Notes under the pieces: model-generated
The model's input: only the letters and a program-made list of their open reading frames with translations
Databases searched by the model: none
Told to the model about the DNA's origin: nothing
Part shown: piece after piece, positions 11,871 to 26,137 of the stretch
Layout: every line of letters starts with the position of its first letter
Numbering within the stretch: position 1 is the first letter of the stretch
Program-made: the position numbers and the translations under genes
Assembly: GCA_002633025.1 (NCBI GenBank)
Contig: NMRB01000046.1
Coordinates: 447,854-511,853, forward strand
Length of the DNA: 64,000 bases
Reading direction: 5' to 3'
Source: Notospermus geniculatus
Taxonomy: Eukaryota; Nemertea; Pilidiophora; Heteronemertea; Lineidae

Positions 11871-12468
11871 GTATGATACAAGAAACCTAGGGCCCCGGAA
11901 TTCTTGTATAGTACTCTCTATCATACTAGAAACCATACAAGATAATTAATGTGTAGTAATCTTGTATAGTAGTCTTGTATTGTACGGTACTCTGTATCAT
12001 ACAAGAAACCTAGTGCCTGGTAGTCTTGTATTGTACGGTACTCTGTATCATACAAGAAACCTAGTGCCTGGTAGTCTTGTATTGTACGGTACTCTGTATC
12101 ATACAAGAAACCTAGTGCCTGGTAGTCTTGTATTGTACCAGTCATTTGTATGATACAAGAAACCTGGGACCAGAAGTCTTGTATAGTACTCTCTATGATA
12201 CAAGAGTCCATACAAGACACCTAGTACCTTGTATGAGTCTTGTATGTACGTACTCTGTATCATAAAAGAAACCTTGTGCCTGGTACTCTTGTATACCCAT
12301 CGTGTGCCATACAAGAAACCTAGTTCCTGATGGCCTTGTATAACACTCTGTATCATACAAGAAAGCCAGCGCCTGGTAGTTTGGTAGAATACACTTTACC
12401 ACACAAAAAACCTTATGCCTGATACCAGTACCGGTAGTCTTGTATAATACAGTGTATCAAGAAACCAG
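11871..12468. repeat. Palindromic minisatellite, ~51-bp unit
   Basis: About a dozen units, three of them nearly identical at exactly 51-bp spacing (12008, 12059, 12110). Each unit contains TCTTGTA and its inverse TACAAGA around GTACGGTACTCTGTATC, so every repeat can fold on itself. Open frames in this stretch on both strands follow from the array and are not genes. Confidence 0.9.
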
Positions 12469-12722
12469 CACGTGGTGTTTCAGTCTTGTCTGCCTTGCAC
12501 CAGACCATGCTGTTTATTTTCAAAGCCCACTGAATTGTAACACACGTACCATAAACAATATTACAACAATGGTGCCATACTATGCATACCGGTGCCATGA
12601 CACTATAATAAACAGCAAATGAAGATGGACATCCCACTTGCTATTGATAACATGGCTAATTCACACATAAACACGTCACAGTCATCGCTCTATTAAGCCA
12701 TAAAACCTTTTTGAAAACCAAG

Positions 12723-12740
12723 TACCGGTACCGGTACCGG
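12723..12740. repeat. ACCGGT microsatellite
   Basis: Three tandem ACCGGT hexamers, a self-complementary unit. Confidence 0.85.
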
Positions 12741-12763
12741 CATCAAAGTACAAGTTAGACCAA

Positions 12764-12881
12764 GTTTACATAGAGGTACATGGTATACGGACACACTGGA
12801 AAACAAAGGTTTCATGATCATTAACCCTTTATTAGGCCATGTTCGCCAGCGTGTATGTATACCGTATACCTCTATGTAAAC
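12764..12881. mobile_element. Fold-back element, ~118 bp
   Basis: GTTTACATAGAGGT at the left and ACCTCTATGTAAAC at the right are inverse. Pairing continues imperfectly through GGTATACGG and ACACTGG/CCAGCGTGT. Confidence 0.65.
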
Positions 12882-12960
12882 CCCGGCCTTATGTCATCCC
12901 CTATGCTAATAAACTGATCCATTTTTTGGAAACATTTATCAAGAAGTCTGGTATTAACTC

Positions 12961-13234
12961 ATTAACTTGAGGTCTCCCATTTTGTGAGAACCACCATATA
13001 CGGCCTCCACACACGTGTGAATTTTGCATTGCATTTGGCAGTAAATTCTTCGTCATTTTCTGCCGTGCTGCTTCCATGGAGTGGGTGCATCTGAAAATCG
13101 CACCGGACTGCAATCCCGGACAAGTGGAGGCAGATAATCTTAGAGAGGAAGTCTGATATGACATCCTGTCCTGTTTCCAATGAAGTTTCAATTCGTTCAC
13201 CCACTTGGACAACAGTAGAAATGAATTTCTTCTA
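12961..13234 (-). other. Unidentified open stretch, possible exon or relic
   Basis: On the - strand an open frame downstream of CTTAG (about 13233) reads KKFISTVVQVGERIETSLE, continues to FTRVWRPYMVVLTKWE and stops near 12962. The residue mix looks more protein-like than nearby frames, and a second frame is also open across it. I do not recognise the family. Two undetermined bases (13243-13244) adjoin it. It may be a lone exon, a transposon protein relic or chance. Confidence 0.2.
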
Positions 13235-13299
13235 AGTTTCAANNACACTGCAACATCAGATTTTGACTCGAATGCTTAAAATCTACTGTACATTAAAAA

Positions 13300-16200
13300 C
13301 AACAGACATAATAATGAATCGTTAATGATTACATTACAGAACGGCAAAACTGATGTTTGTTTTGGACAGATCAGGACGCGACCCTCGTGTGTAACGCTCG
13401 TCATGATAGAAATCACAGATACATAATAAAAAATGAAGTTAACTTGCCAATATGGTTCATATATGGTATAAAATTATGACTGGAAAGAAGGCGGTTTAAC
13501 CCATTTCCATGCAGGTCTGAAGGGATTGGTTTAAGTCCAACGGTTTTACGTGTCACACACATAGATGACTGCACACCGACACCACTCGACACGCAAAAGT
13601 CAACTGCAGACCCAAGTACCGGTAATTTAACAAGATATTTCCCATTTCCTAATGCGTCGACTTTAATTCTGCCAATAGGTGGCAGTATGAAGAAGTGCTG
13701 TCACCCCTTACCTACATGAAAATGAGTCACATTAGGACAGTTGATACACAACTCAGAAAATTTCATTGTTGTCATAGAAACCGAATAATTTGTGAAATTC
13801 CGTTTGAAACATTTTGAACAATGAATTCATTGAATAAGTTATCATACAAGCTCTTGCTTGCATTCTACTGTTCAATATTTACAAAACATTTACACGACAT
13901 TTCAACAATAACGACATGATCATCTCAAAGTCGGACATGATTCTGTGCCACAGAAAATGTTGCATGGGCCACTCGAATGAGAAACATGCAGAGTAGGCCT
14001 AGTTCTGTTTGTGCTACTGCTGAGATTGTGATTGAAATTTCATTTCCCCTATTCAGTTGAAAACACAAGTAACCCCGTCCCCCCATAAGTTTTTTGAACC
14101 CCTTCAGCACAAGTCCTTTGAAATGTTTGTGACTTGACTGAGCACTAAGCTTCAAGCACCATTTGGTGCCATAGACAGACGGCACCACACACTGATTCTC
14201 ATATTGAGTGGCCATGGCATCGCAGACGAACACCCGTCGGTGCCAATGGCACCACCACCTCATTCTTGGCACCACTGACCTGCACTGCTCCCGGCATCAC
14301 ATGAAAAGCCAAACTTGACACATTACAAACACATTAGGCCTGGCAGCTATAGCGATCAAAAGCACATTTTCTGTGGCATGGAATCACCAAGTTATACTGA
14401 ACCATTGTTTATATTATTTTAGTATCAATCGAATACAGCATTTACAAAGTTGAACCATATACATTCACCATGCACATTTCAAAATTATACAAAAACGATG
14501 ATGATGAAACATCGACAGCAACTAGGTGGCGCCGGCAGACGGAACAAATCTTGTCAAAACTACAGGACACTCAGGCTCAAAACCGTAGCAAATTTATTAA
14601 GACTTTTCTGCAGTATTGATGATTGGTTCTCAGTTGCTATGGCAACTGTTTGTTGCTAGCGAGGCCTAAGCAACAGCCTAAGACTTCTGTCTATTGATAA
14701 AGACTGGAGCTGAATCCCGGCGCCCTCTATTGCACATGATACAAAATACGCTACGAATCATGTCAATTCCTCTGAATTGCTACACATCGTACAAAGACAA
14801 GAAACCGCATGCCCTCTTTTGGGAGTTTCTAGTACTACACGACTACAACGCTACATTCTACTATATTGCATATGACACAAAGTCCTGACCCAAAAGTCTC
14901 CACAGTGACGCGTATATATTACAAAAAAATCACCATATTTTGAAACAGCTTATAGTTTATACAAAAATAGACATCCGTTTTAAATATATATACAAAACAT
15001 GAGTCCGGTCAAGTGAGACATGAGTATAGTGCGTTTCAGCTTCACAAGAACCAAGTCGTAGGGTGGTGTGTTGGAGATTGATGAAAATTTTTCATTTCTT
15101 AATTTTCCAATAAGAAATATTGTTTATATCAGTTTGCCCTTAATCTGTATGATGTAAGAGATGTCAATTACTTAGCTCCAGTTGCCCAGAACCTGTGTAC
15201 GCATGGTGTGTTCGTTACTTGGCTGAAGTGAAAGCTGGAACCACTGATTGACAGGGGAACCACCTGGTGGGACAAGAAGCAACTAAAATGAACACTAGTT
15301 CCAAGTTTATCTCATAGGTGGAGACACTGGTAACATAGATTGAGTGGGTGCAATTACTCTTGACTCATATCAGTTTTTTCCATAAGAATCTAACTAAATT
15401 AGAGCTGGCTTTCGGCAGTCAACGAGTACACAATTAAATACGGCAAATGAAATAATGCAGTTTTTAAGTATATTCTGTGCTTTCAAAGAAAATATCACAA
15501 ATTTATAGTGTTCAGAACTCATCAAAAACATGAAACCGTGGAGAAATCAACGTGGTTAGGTAATTCCATGGAAAAGCTTGTGCTGGCCACCATAAGGAGA
15601 AAAATATAAGAACATAGGCAAGAACTGAGTATGAATTTTCACAGATTAAGGCCTTGTAGACTGGTTTTCTACTCATTTGCAAATAACATAGGAATGGCAC
15701 CAGTCACCAGTTCCCTACATTACCGTATTCATTGTACAGCATGAATGATAGGATTAATGAGAATTAAGTCGCGGCCAATATACTGGCTTTATTTCGTGAT
15801 GTACTGGCTTAAATTTGTGATACACTCAGTCACTGATTTTAATTCATGATATACGTACTGGCTTATTTTTTAGCTTTGTTTCAAATGGCTCTCGCTTCTA
15901 TGACACCTGGCAAGATTTAGACAGGAAGTTCACATCAAATTTGGAAGAAAATTTGTAATGGAAGGATAGCAGGATACCAGACGTATACATTGAAATCACC
16001 ATGGCAACGCCATCCTGAGTACCACGGATGGGGCAATTACCATATCTGGGTTATAACTTAAAGCCAGCCTCCCACGAGGACCTCCAGTTTGAATACTTTC
16101 CAGTGTGGTGTTTTTATGTTTGGAACTCGTGTTAAAAGCATAATAACTTTCAGTTACGTCTCTTGAATGGCAGGGAGAGATCCGTGTGTTAATTAAGTTG

Positions 16201-16770
16201 GTTATGTAGATACAGTATCGATTAATGAAAATGGAAGTAACTTCAAAATCATTTTCAGGAAAGTGTAGCATTTTTTCAAAGTGAGGAATTATGACGACCC
16301 CTTTTCAATGCAGCATAACCGTCACTGTAAACAAGGCAGATATCCAATTAAGAAATGATGTTTACAATTTCTGAGAGACCCATACCACTACCCCAGACAA
16401 ATGCTCTGTACCACACAGTTACTGGTAATCTATGCTTTGACAAGCAATTCTATCGGAGCCAGACAGGCGAAGTTGTAACTTTTTATTATGTGTTAAAAAT
16501 GGGTTGCTATCACAAATTTTTCTCACAATAATAATGGCCGATTATGGAGAGATGAAGTTTTTTTACGACGGTAATGGTCCTAAAACGTTCCCATTAATTT
16601 TCCTGTGTTATCGATGACGAACCAAACTTCCCATCGTGATGAACACCAAAATGCAAACTTTTTATTACCGGTAACAATTTCTCATTTCTCTTCTCACAAT
16701 TTGTTTTCATATGGATATTTTTTCAAGTATTCCATGGACATGGGAAAATGGACCTCGGTTAAAGGCCCAA
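13300..16770. other. Intergenic or KLF downstream region, no gene recognised
   Basis: AT-rich sequence with only short random frames. At about 15775-15870 the phrase GTACTGGCTTA recurs three times, the decayed remains of a short tandem repeat. Nothing else supported. Confidence 0.5.
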
Positions 16771-16771
16771 G

Positions 16772-17098
16772 TTATGCCAAGATGACCTTGAGTCATGTCA
16801 GATGACCTTCAGTCATGCCAGGATGACCTTGAGTCATGCCAGGATGACCTTGAGTCATGCCAGGATGACCTTGAGTTATACCAGGATGACCTTGAGTCAT
16901 GCCAGATGACTTTGAGTCATGCCTGGATGATCTTGAGTCATGCCAGGATGACCTTGAGTTATACCAGGATTACCTTGAGTAACACCAGGATGACCTTGAG
17001 TCATGCCAGATGACCTTGAGTTATGCCTGGATGACCTTGAGTCATGCCAGGATGACCTTGAGTTATGCCTGGATGACCTTGAGTCATGCCAGGATGAC
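16772..17098. repeat. 21-bp minisatellite with TGACCTTGA and TGAGTCAT in each unit
   Basis: About 15 units of GATGACCTTGAGTCATGCCAG with minor variants. Each unit carries TGACCTTGA (the NR5A/ERR-type extended half-site TCAAGGTCA in inverse) overlapping TGAGTCAT (AP-1 consensus). Open on both strands only because the period is a multiple of three. Confidence 0.93.
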
Positions 17099-18820
17099 AC
17101 ACTTCCACACTGTCCCCACTGTGATGAAAGGAGAATGACTGGGCCCGAAACAGACTATGAATTCTGGGATACACAGATCTTAACTGAACCATTCGTCAAC
17201 ATTCTCTATTCCCGCAGCACTGCACTGCTACATTTTAAAAAATATTCTCACTAAACAAACCAATATTCCTCATGCATGAAACTGCCAGCACCATACACGC
17301 AGGTAAACGGCCTGCAGTCTAAACGACCGTTTGAAGATGAAATCAATTTCGGGATACCGAGTTACCCGAATGCCTGACATTTTTTCACATCCGCAGCGAA
17401 TTGGAAAAGCGTGGAGCAGGAGACCTACTCCAAACAGTGTTTGTTAGAAAATTGATTTCAACTAAAAACATCCAACTTGTTTTGAGAAAGAACCGCTGGA
17501 TTGGTGCATGGATGTGTAGCGGCACCAAGTCAATTTGGGGGGAGGACACCAAGTGGGAACTGAGGCACACAGCCTTCCAATTTGGATGGTGAAATATTGA
17601 GGACGAATTGCAGGCTTAAAGTGGCCTTCACCTGTGCTAAGATTACACTTCAAGGTCATCTTGAGGTCAGATCTCAAGAGGAAGGTCAAGGTCATTTTGG
17701 GGTCAGGGTCGTTTGTGGCTCAAGGTCACCTGAAGATGTGTGGGAAACCAAGTGGTTTATCATGTATTGTTTGGTATCACAAACTGGCTGAGAACTTTGG
17801 CATGAGATTTAAACCAGTGTTATTTATTATGGAAGCTATCCAAATTATACTATCATAATTATGAAGACTAGCATCACCAAGGAAACAACACTAAGGTAGA
17901 GGTGGCCAGCACAGGCGTGTATCACTGATTTTTAACTAGAAAGAATATGTTTTTACTCTTATTTAACTCCCCCCCCTGTAAACGTTTGATCGTTCTGTTA
18001 CTCATGGTGCCTTGATACATAACACAGAATATTGCAAGCTGAGCTGTAAAACGCATCAGAGGTTTGTAAATATCAACAAATAACAAACAAAATGGCAGAA
18101 AAATCACAATTAATGGCGCTGAAATAACGTAACTTCAAGGTCAACTGAAGGTCAACTCGTGCAAATTTGCCAAGGTCAGGTTGTGACCTAATTAACCATT
18201 GTCAAGACAGTTGTTAGAAATGATGGCTGTTAAATCAGTTGGTTCCAATTTGAATGTTTTCAGGCTCAGTTTCCAGGTTAGATCTGTATAAGAACCAGGC
18301 CCAGCTCATTTAATAATGATGACATCATCAAAGTTACGGTGATGTAACCAAGATGAGAAAACTCGGCATGGAAGAATCTCACATAACCAACTGGTGCACG
18401 GAAAAATAACGGCGAAAAAATAGTACAGGCGGGAACTCTAGATGACAGCCAACACGAGCACAGCGATATCAAATTCTGTATCCATGGCAACACGATAAAC
18501 ACAATCAAAGAGAACAATTTATTTCCAGATGATTTTTTTCGCGCATTCCCAAGAGAATGCACGGTTAAGATTAAAGAGTGGATTCTATTAAATACAGATG
18601 CAACATTCTTTATATTGATATTATGGAAATTAGGCAAGATGTCGTTTTTTATACACTGCCACGGAAAAAGAACTCGACGTACCCACAACAACCATCTACC
18701 GTACTTCATAACTGGCGGCCGACCTCACATTAATCACAACCGCAAAAACACCAAACATCACATGTATAGCCCGAACAACATTAATATCAGTCATCTCAAT
18801 TTGAAATCGAATGAAATGGC
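17099..18820. other. Intergenic with AGGTCA-rich patches
   Basis: No gene recognised. AGGTCA-type half-sites cluster at about 17650-17730 and 18135-18190, with shapes such as AAGGTCAAGGTCA and CAAGGTCAACTGAAGGTCAA. Confidence 0.5.
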
Positions 18821-18821
18821 C

Positions 18822-19775
18822 AGGGCCATTGTGCTCACCTCTGTGACAGAGTATGATTAGTGTGAGTAGCCTGGTGGTACACTGAATGGTGAAGGATTAG
18901 TGCAGAAACATCGTAACATTTACTACCGATGAGATACATGTATGGCCAAAGTCAATTTTTCAAGATGGCCGCCTGGCAGCCATGTTGAAGTCCAATCGAA
19001 CCGAAATTTGGCATATAAGTAGACAGTACCAAGACACATATTTAGGCACAGTTAAAGCAGCCTAGCTATCACTATTTATGAGGTGTGGGTCGAAGTCCAT
19101 TTTTCAAGATGGCTCCCTGGCGGCCATATTTGACGTCGAATCTGCCTGAAATTTACCATATATTTATATGGTACCTAGATACATATTTTGACAACGTTAA
19201 AACATCCTACCTACTCCTATTTATAAAATGTGGGTCAAAGTCCATTTTTCAAGATGGCTTCCTGGCGGCCATATTTGAAGTTCGATCGGGTTGAAATTTG
19301 GTGCATTCGTGCAGGGTGCCCAGATATATCTTCACACCAAATAACAACACTCTATGTCAAATAGCAATGAAATGTGCCACCAAACAGTGAATTTTGAACT
19401 TTGACCTCTGTGACCTTGAAAAGTAGGTCAAATCAAAAACCCGGGATTTATGTGATGCAGTCTCATCAGAGGAACCCACCATAAAAGTTTCGTGGTTCTG
19501 GCTAACAGCGTTCAGGAGATATGGCCAAAAGAAGGTTTTCACAAAGCGCCCCCTACAGGCCAGAGTGTACAAGCAGCAGCGCTAAGTTTCGGTCCAGAGA
19601 TAGTTTTTACCATAGGGTACCTGTACACCAAATTTCAAGTCTGTAACCCAAGCGGTTTAGAAACGTGCCACCCCTGTTAACGACGACGACGACGACGGAC
19701 GACGACGACGGACGACGACGGACGACGGACGACACACCATGGGAGAAGCTCACCTCACAGAGGTGAGCTAAAAAC
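18822..19775. mobile_element. ~950-bp interspersed repeat with internal 145-bp units
   Basis: Bounded by GCTCACCTCTGTG (18833) and its inverse CACAGAGGTGAGC (19756). Inside, three units about 145 bp apart carry TTTTTCAAGATGGC and CTGGC.GCCAT (from 18952, 19098 and 19242). A GACGAC-type microsatellite lies at 19681-19732 near the right end. It contains no coding capacity. Likely a non-autonomous element of unknown class. Confidence 0.7.
19681..19732. repeat. GACGACGG microsatellite
   Basis: Irregular run of GAC and GACG units, 52 bp, within the 18.8-19.8 kb repeat. Confidence 0.95.
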
Positions 19776-21518
19776 GTCAACTTCATGTCAAAGTGAAAGT
19801 GAATCATGGGATAGATATTACAATGGTCGTCGACAACAGTTCGGTTCGTTTCAGAACAAAAAAAATAATGCAAAAAATAGCAGAAACATCACAAAATCTC
19901 ATCAACTCACTTTCAATTTGATTTGAAGTAATTTCACAGCTTATAATAGTTCATTAAGTATTTCCAAGATGCACTGGTTGCCCAAGCTATGTACATTTCC
20001 CAGTCCATTCCACCTCAAGCTTACCCGAACAACCTGCACATGGTATATAAGAAGCTGTACATTTAAACACAGGTGATTCAGGCAAACGTGACATGAAATG
20101 AACTGGACTACAGCACGTCACAGAAAAATACCACAGTGGACGACTTTCTCTGTTTGAACATGTAGCAAGTGCACTGCGGATTTTTTGTGACGCACTGTAT
20201 CAACAGCAGCATACACTTCTCTCGCGGTTTGCAATATTTTACACGGAAGCACCGCCCACAACAATAAACACTCGACTCTGTTGACCAGATAAACATTTTG
20301 GCACTTGGGGACCCTTCCCCCTTTTTGAACCCTTTCCCTTACATTTCATCAACTTTGAAACTCTCTCACAGAAATCCACCAAAGTTCTACTTCCGTTTCA
20401 CCCGAAGTTGACCTAATACCACCGTGTACATCTGTTACAGTATGCTAACACCAAAGTTATTCAGAATCCTGTCAACTTAAGATGCACTTGTTGTACCATT
20501 CCTTCCACTCCAAATTCCACAGCAAAGTTTCACTTTTCGTCCAGAAATCCTTCTGTTCTGAAAATCTAAACTGGCGTCCAATGTCCTGTCAGACATTTCT
20601 TCGCAAATCTTATCCAATGAAAGCCGTCAATTAAAGCCTCGTTCTGGATTCCGCAACGATGATCCATTCGTCGCCGTGGATGCCCGAGAAGTACACGCAC
20701 CGTGGAAGCAGACAGCAGGATCGGCCATCTTGTATAATCCGTCAAATATCTCACTACGTCGTCCGAAGTTTGCTGCCATAACCGCACGATCCCAACGCAC
20801 CGAAAGTACGAATTTGGAAGAGCAAATGAGTGTTGCAGAGACTCAAAGAAAACGATGAGAATTTCCGTGTGGTTTCCCCGATTATGACGTAATACTTAGC
20901 AGCGAATACTTATCAGTGACAATTCAAATTCAAATTCGACATGAATTTGAAATAGTTCCATGAGCAACGAAAAAGGCACATCATGTTTTTTTGAAAAAGA
21001 GTACAATCTGTTAAATATAGTCCGTTCATGATTATTCCAATATGAAATATTATGATAATGACGTTTACAAAAGTGCAATAAGCGAAAATGGTTTGAAAGA
21101 TGCTTCGTACATGATGCCATAAAAACTGATCATGACCATGTCTGTTTTGAATGTGAAAGGAACTCCGCACTGAATGACCTCCATAGATCCACCGTACACT
21201 TATATATGAGAATGAAACATTACAAGACGCAAAATCCACCGGAACGTCCTGATTTCCAGCAAAACACAGACATTTCAACGTTTATTTCCCAAATTTTTTT
21301 CCTCTGAATTGAACGTCCTCCATTACTTTTTTTTTCAGTACGAAAGCCAAGAAAACGTAATCACAGTCAAACATGCAATGTCAGAACACATTTTATATTA
21401 AACAAACAAATCTGGCACTTAGGCGCCCCCTATTGGTGCCAGTTGAATCACTTGATTGAATATTCCTCGTCGCTTTTTTGTTTCGAGTCACGGTCACCAC
21501 TGTCTGCGATGTCATTGC
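19776..21518 (-). other. Region downstream of KLF6/7; possible long 3' UTR
   Basis: No separate gene recognised. KLF6/7 transcripts in vertebrates have 3' UTRs of several kb, so part of this may be transcribed on -. A possible - strand poly(A) signal (TTTATT on +) is at 21281-21286, about 450 nt after the stop. Confidence 0.3.
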
Positions 21519-21520
21519 TG

Positions 21521-21726
21521 TGACCTTCAACACAAGGTCACACGATGACCTTCAACACAAGGTCACAGAATGACCTTCAACGATCACGCTGCAGCCAGTA
21601 CATAAAGGTCAACCACTTGACCCTTTTCCAGATCACAGATATGACCTTCAACCTTAGAGGTCAAGGTGAATTCAGCTCAGATGAAATAAGCACAAATGTC
21701 AAGGTCAATGAGAGAGGTCAAGGACA
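21521..21726. promoter_or_regulatory. AGGTCA cluster with two ER8 elements
   Basis: Two copies of TGACCTTCAACACAAGGTCA (21521-21540 and 21546-21565) are everted AGGTCA repeats with an 8-bp spacer, followed by further TGACCT and AGGTCA sites to 21726. ER8 is a known binding geometry for RXR heterodimers. The cluster lies directly after the KLF stop codon, so it would be in the KLF 3' UTR or just downstream. Function is inferred. Confidence 0.45.
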
Positions 21727-21731
21727 CGACC

Positions 21732-24328
<2,597 letters not shown>

Positions 24329-25288
24329 CTGCAACGAAAAACAGGAAAAGATATGTAAAAATATGTTCTCTGATGCATCATTACCCCTCTTTGGTAACAA
24401 TGAGGAATGTGTTTGACTTTTTATCCTCATAGAACAGCGCTGCGAGCGATTGTACCAAATATTATGTCAAAAACAGAGCAAGACAATGGAGAAACGTTAT
24501 GATATCCTTGATTCAGTGAAACTGGTGAAATGTCAAAAAAGAGCTACAACCGGTCACAGCGCCTCCCAGTGGCGATAATTTGCAGATTCCGTATTTGCAG
24601 TTGGCCATATCTGAAAATAGCGGTAATCAGGCAGGAGATACTTTCAGGAAAGGAAAGAAAATATACAATGAATTACACCAAGGCCGACTTTAAGGTCATC
24701 CTTTGCAAGGTCGATTTCAAGGTCATCCATTGCAAGGTCAACTTCAAGGTCATCCATTGCAAGGTCAACTTCAAGGTCATCTACTGCAATGTCAAGGTCA
24801 GCATTCACAGTCATCATTACCAGTGACTGAAAATCGTTGACAACCATGTTGTCTGCTATGTCTGAGTACAGATTGGGTTAAAGTGTTCAATGCCGGCATC
24901 TGATCCCATCAAAATCCATAAATCACACGCTCACATCATCTTGTCTAATTGCCACAATTAACGAACCTCACTAATTTCAGGCGTAATTAACTACACCTCG
25001 TCTGACCCAGAAATTGATGTCATTTTTATGATCAATTTATTTAATGAGAATCGGCCAATTATGCGGCTTCAGTAGGCCTAATCCACGAAACTATCGCTAC
25101 ACGGGCCGTGAGATGATATCTCTATCAGTTATTAAAGGGGCATAGGCCTTTTTACATGGAGTCGGTTTGATCCAGTTTGAGGCCACTTCACTTACTTTTT
25201 GTACCATGAAACCGGAAGGATAGCACAGGTCGCATGGTGTTTTCACGGTACAAAAAGCAAGTGAACTAGCCTCTGTTTGAACAGGGCC
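24329..25288. other. KLF intron 1, start
   Basis: Begins with the polypyrimidine acceptor of exon 2. The frame stays open upstream to 24430, but that is intronic. Contains the 27-bp minisatellite listed separately; otherwise no feature. Confidence 0.6.
24677..24800. repeat. 27-bp minisatellite rich in AAGGTCA
   Basis: About four copies of TGCAAGGTCAACTTCAAGGT plus CATCCAT (starts at 24704, 24731 and 24758). Each unit holds two AAGGTCA half-sites, one in the extended TCAAGGTCA form. Confidence 0.9.
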
Positions 25289-25293
25289 AATGA

Positions 25294-25466
25294 CAGGGGC
25301 GGATCCACAATTTCGGAAAAGAGGGGGCGCACTATGCTAGAAACATTGAAATCTGCGGTGAATTTCAATGATTTGCTCCAAATTTCAGAATTTCACGGTC
25401 GATTTTACAGATTTGTTGGCTGAAAGGGGGCATGCACCGGGTGCGCCCCCTTTGGATCCGCGCCTG
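25294..25466. mobile_element. 173-bp MITE with 5-bp TSD (AATGA)
   Basis: Ends CAGGGGCGGATCC and GGATCCGCGCCTG, flanked by AATGA on both sides (25289-25293, 25467-25471). Same family as 1073-1251 in inverse orientation, sharing GAAATTCTGAAATTTGGAGC. The hairpin MITE K starts right after the TSD. Confidence 0.8.
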
Positions 25467-25471
25467 AATGA

Positions 25472-25549
25472 GAAACCTATCGCAAAGGTATTCATTGGAA
25501 AGCTCTCAGTGAGCACTTTCCAATGAATACCTATGTGATAGGGTTTTTG
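25472..25549. mobile_element. Hairpin MITE K, copy 1
   Basis: About 75-bp near-perfect hairpin, arms AGGTATTCATTGGAAAG and CTTTCCAATGAATACCTATG, loop CTCTCAGTGAGCA. Copies also at 37007-37082 and 57602-57675. Confidence 0.85.
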
Positions 25550-26137
25550 TAAGATTTCAGCATTTAGACGGTTCATCACATGAACTCACCAGCCACCAGC
25601 AATGACAGGGTTAATATACTTAAGAGCATATTCCTGTCTGGTTTATTCGGTGTAAACAAATATCCTGAAAAAACGTCTCGCTCAAGTTTTCGCAAAAATC
25701 AATGTTCCAGCAACAAGTAGTCTTTAATGTAATGTATCTGCGGAAACGCGGTGAAAACGGGCATTAATTCAACACCAATCAATGTCACGACCGTACGCCG
25801 AGCGGTACGCTGAGCGGTACGGGATATTCAGATACAGGGGGAATCTATTACATGTGTACTCGTACTCTCAGCAGACAGAAGTCTCCTGGGGTGGCTTCAG
25901 TTCTGAATGCATGCAAATTACTTAAAGGGGTTATGATGCCCATTGTTTTTAGGCCAGATTTTCAAAATGATGCCAGCCTGTACTCGTTTCATGTATTTTT
26001 ATGAAGACATCATTGCAGGAGTCTTCAACCATCACTTGGTCCTATCTTTCAGCACATGCTTCTTCAGTTGCGTCTGCATTCTGACAGAAAAGTAGCCTAC
26101 TGAGTGTGTTACCACATTGTGCCAAATTCACCAGACG

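Noticed and set aside
16772-17098. CRISPR-like array or coding repeat
   Set aside because: Units are contiguous without spacers, the genome is eukaryotic, and frames are open only because of the 21-bp period.
24329-24430. N-terminal extension of the KLF frame upstream of exon 2
   Set aside because: The sequence just before 24328 is a clear polypyrimidine tract and AG acceptor, and the residues encoded there do not match KLF6/7.
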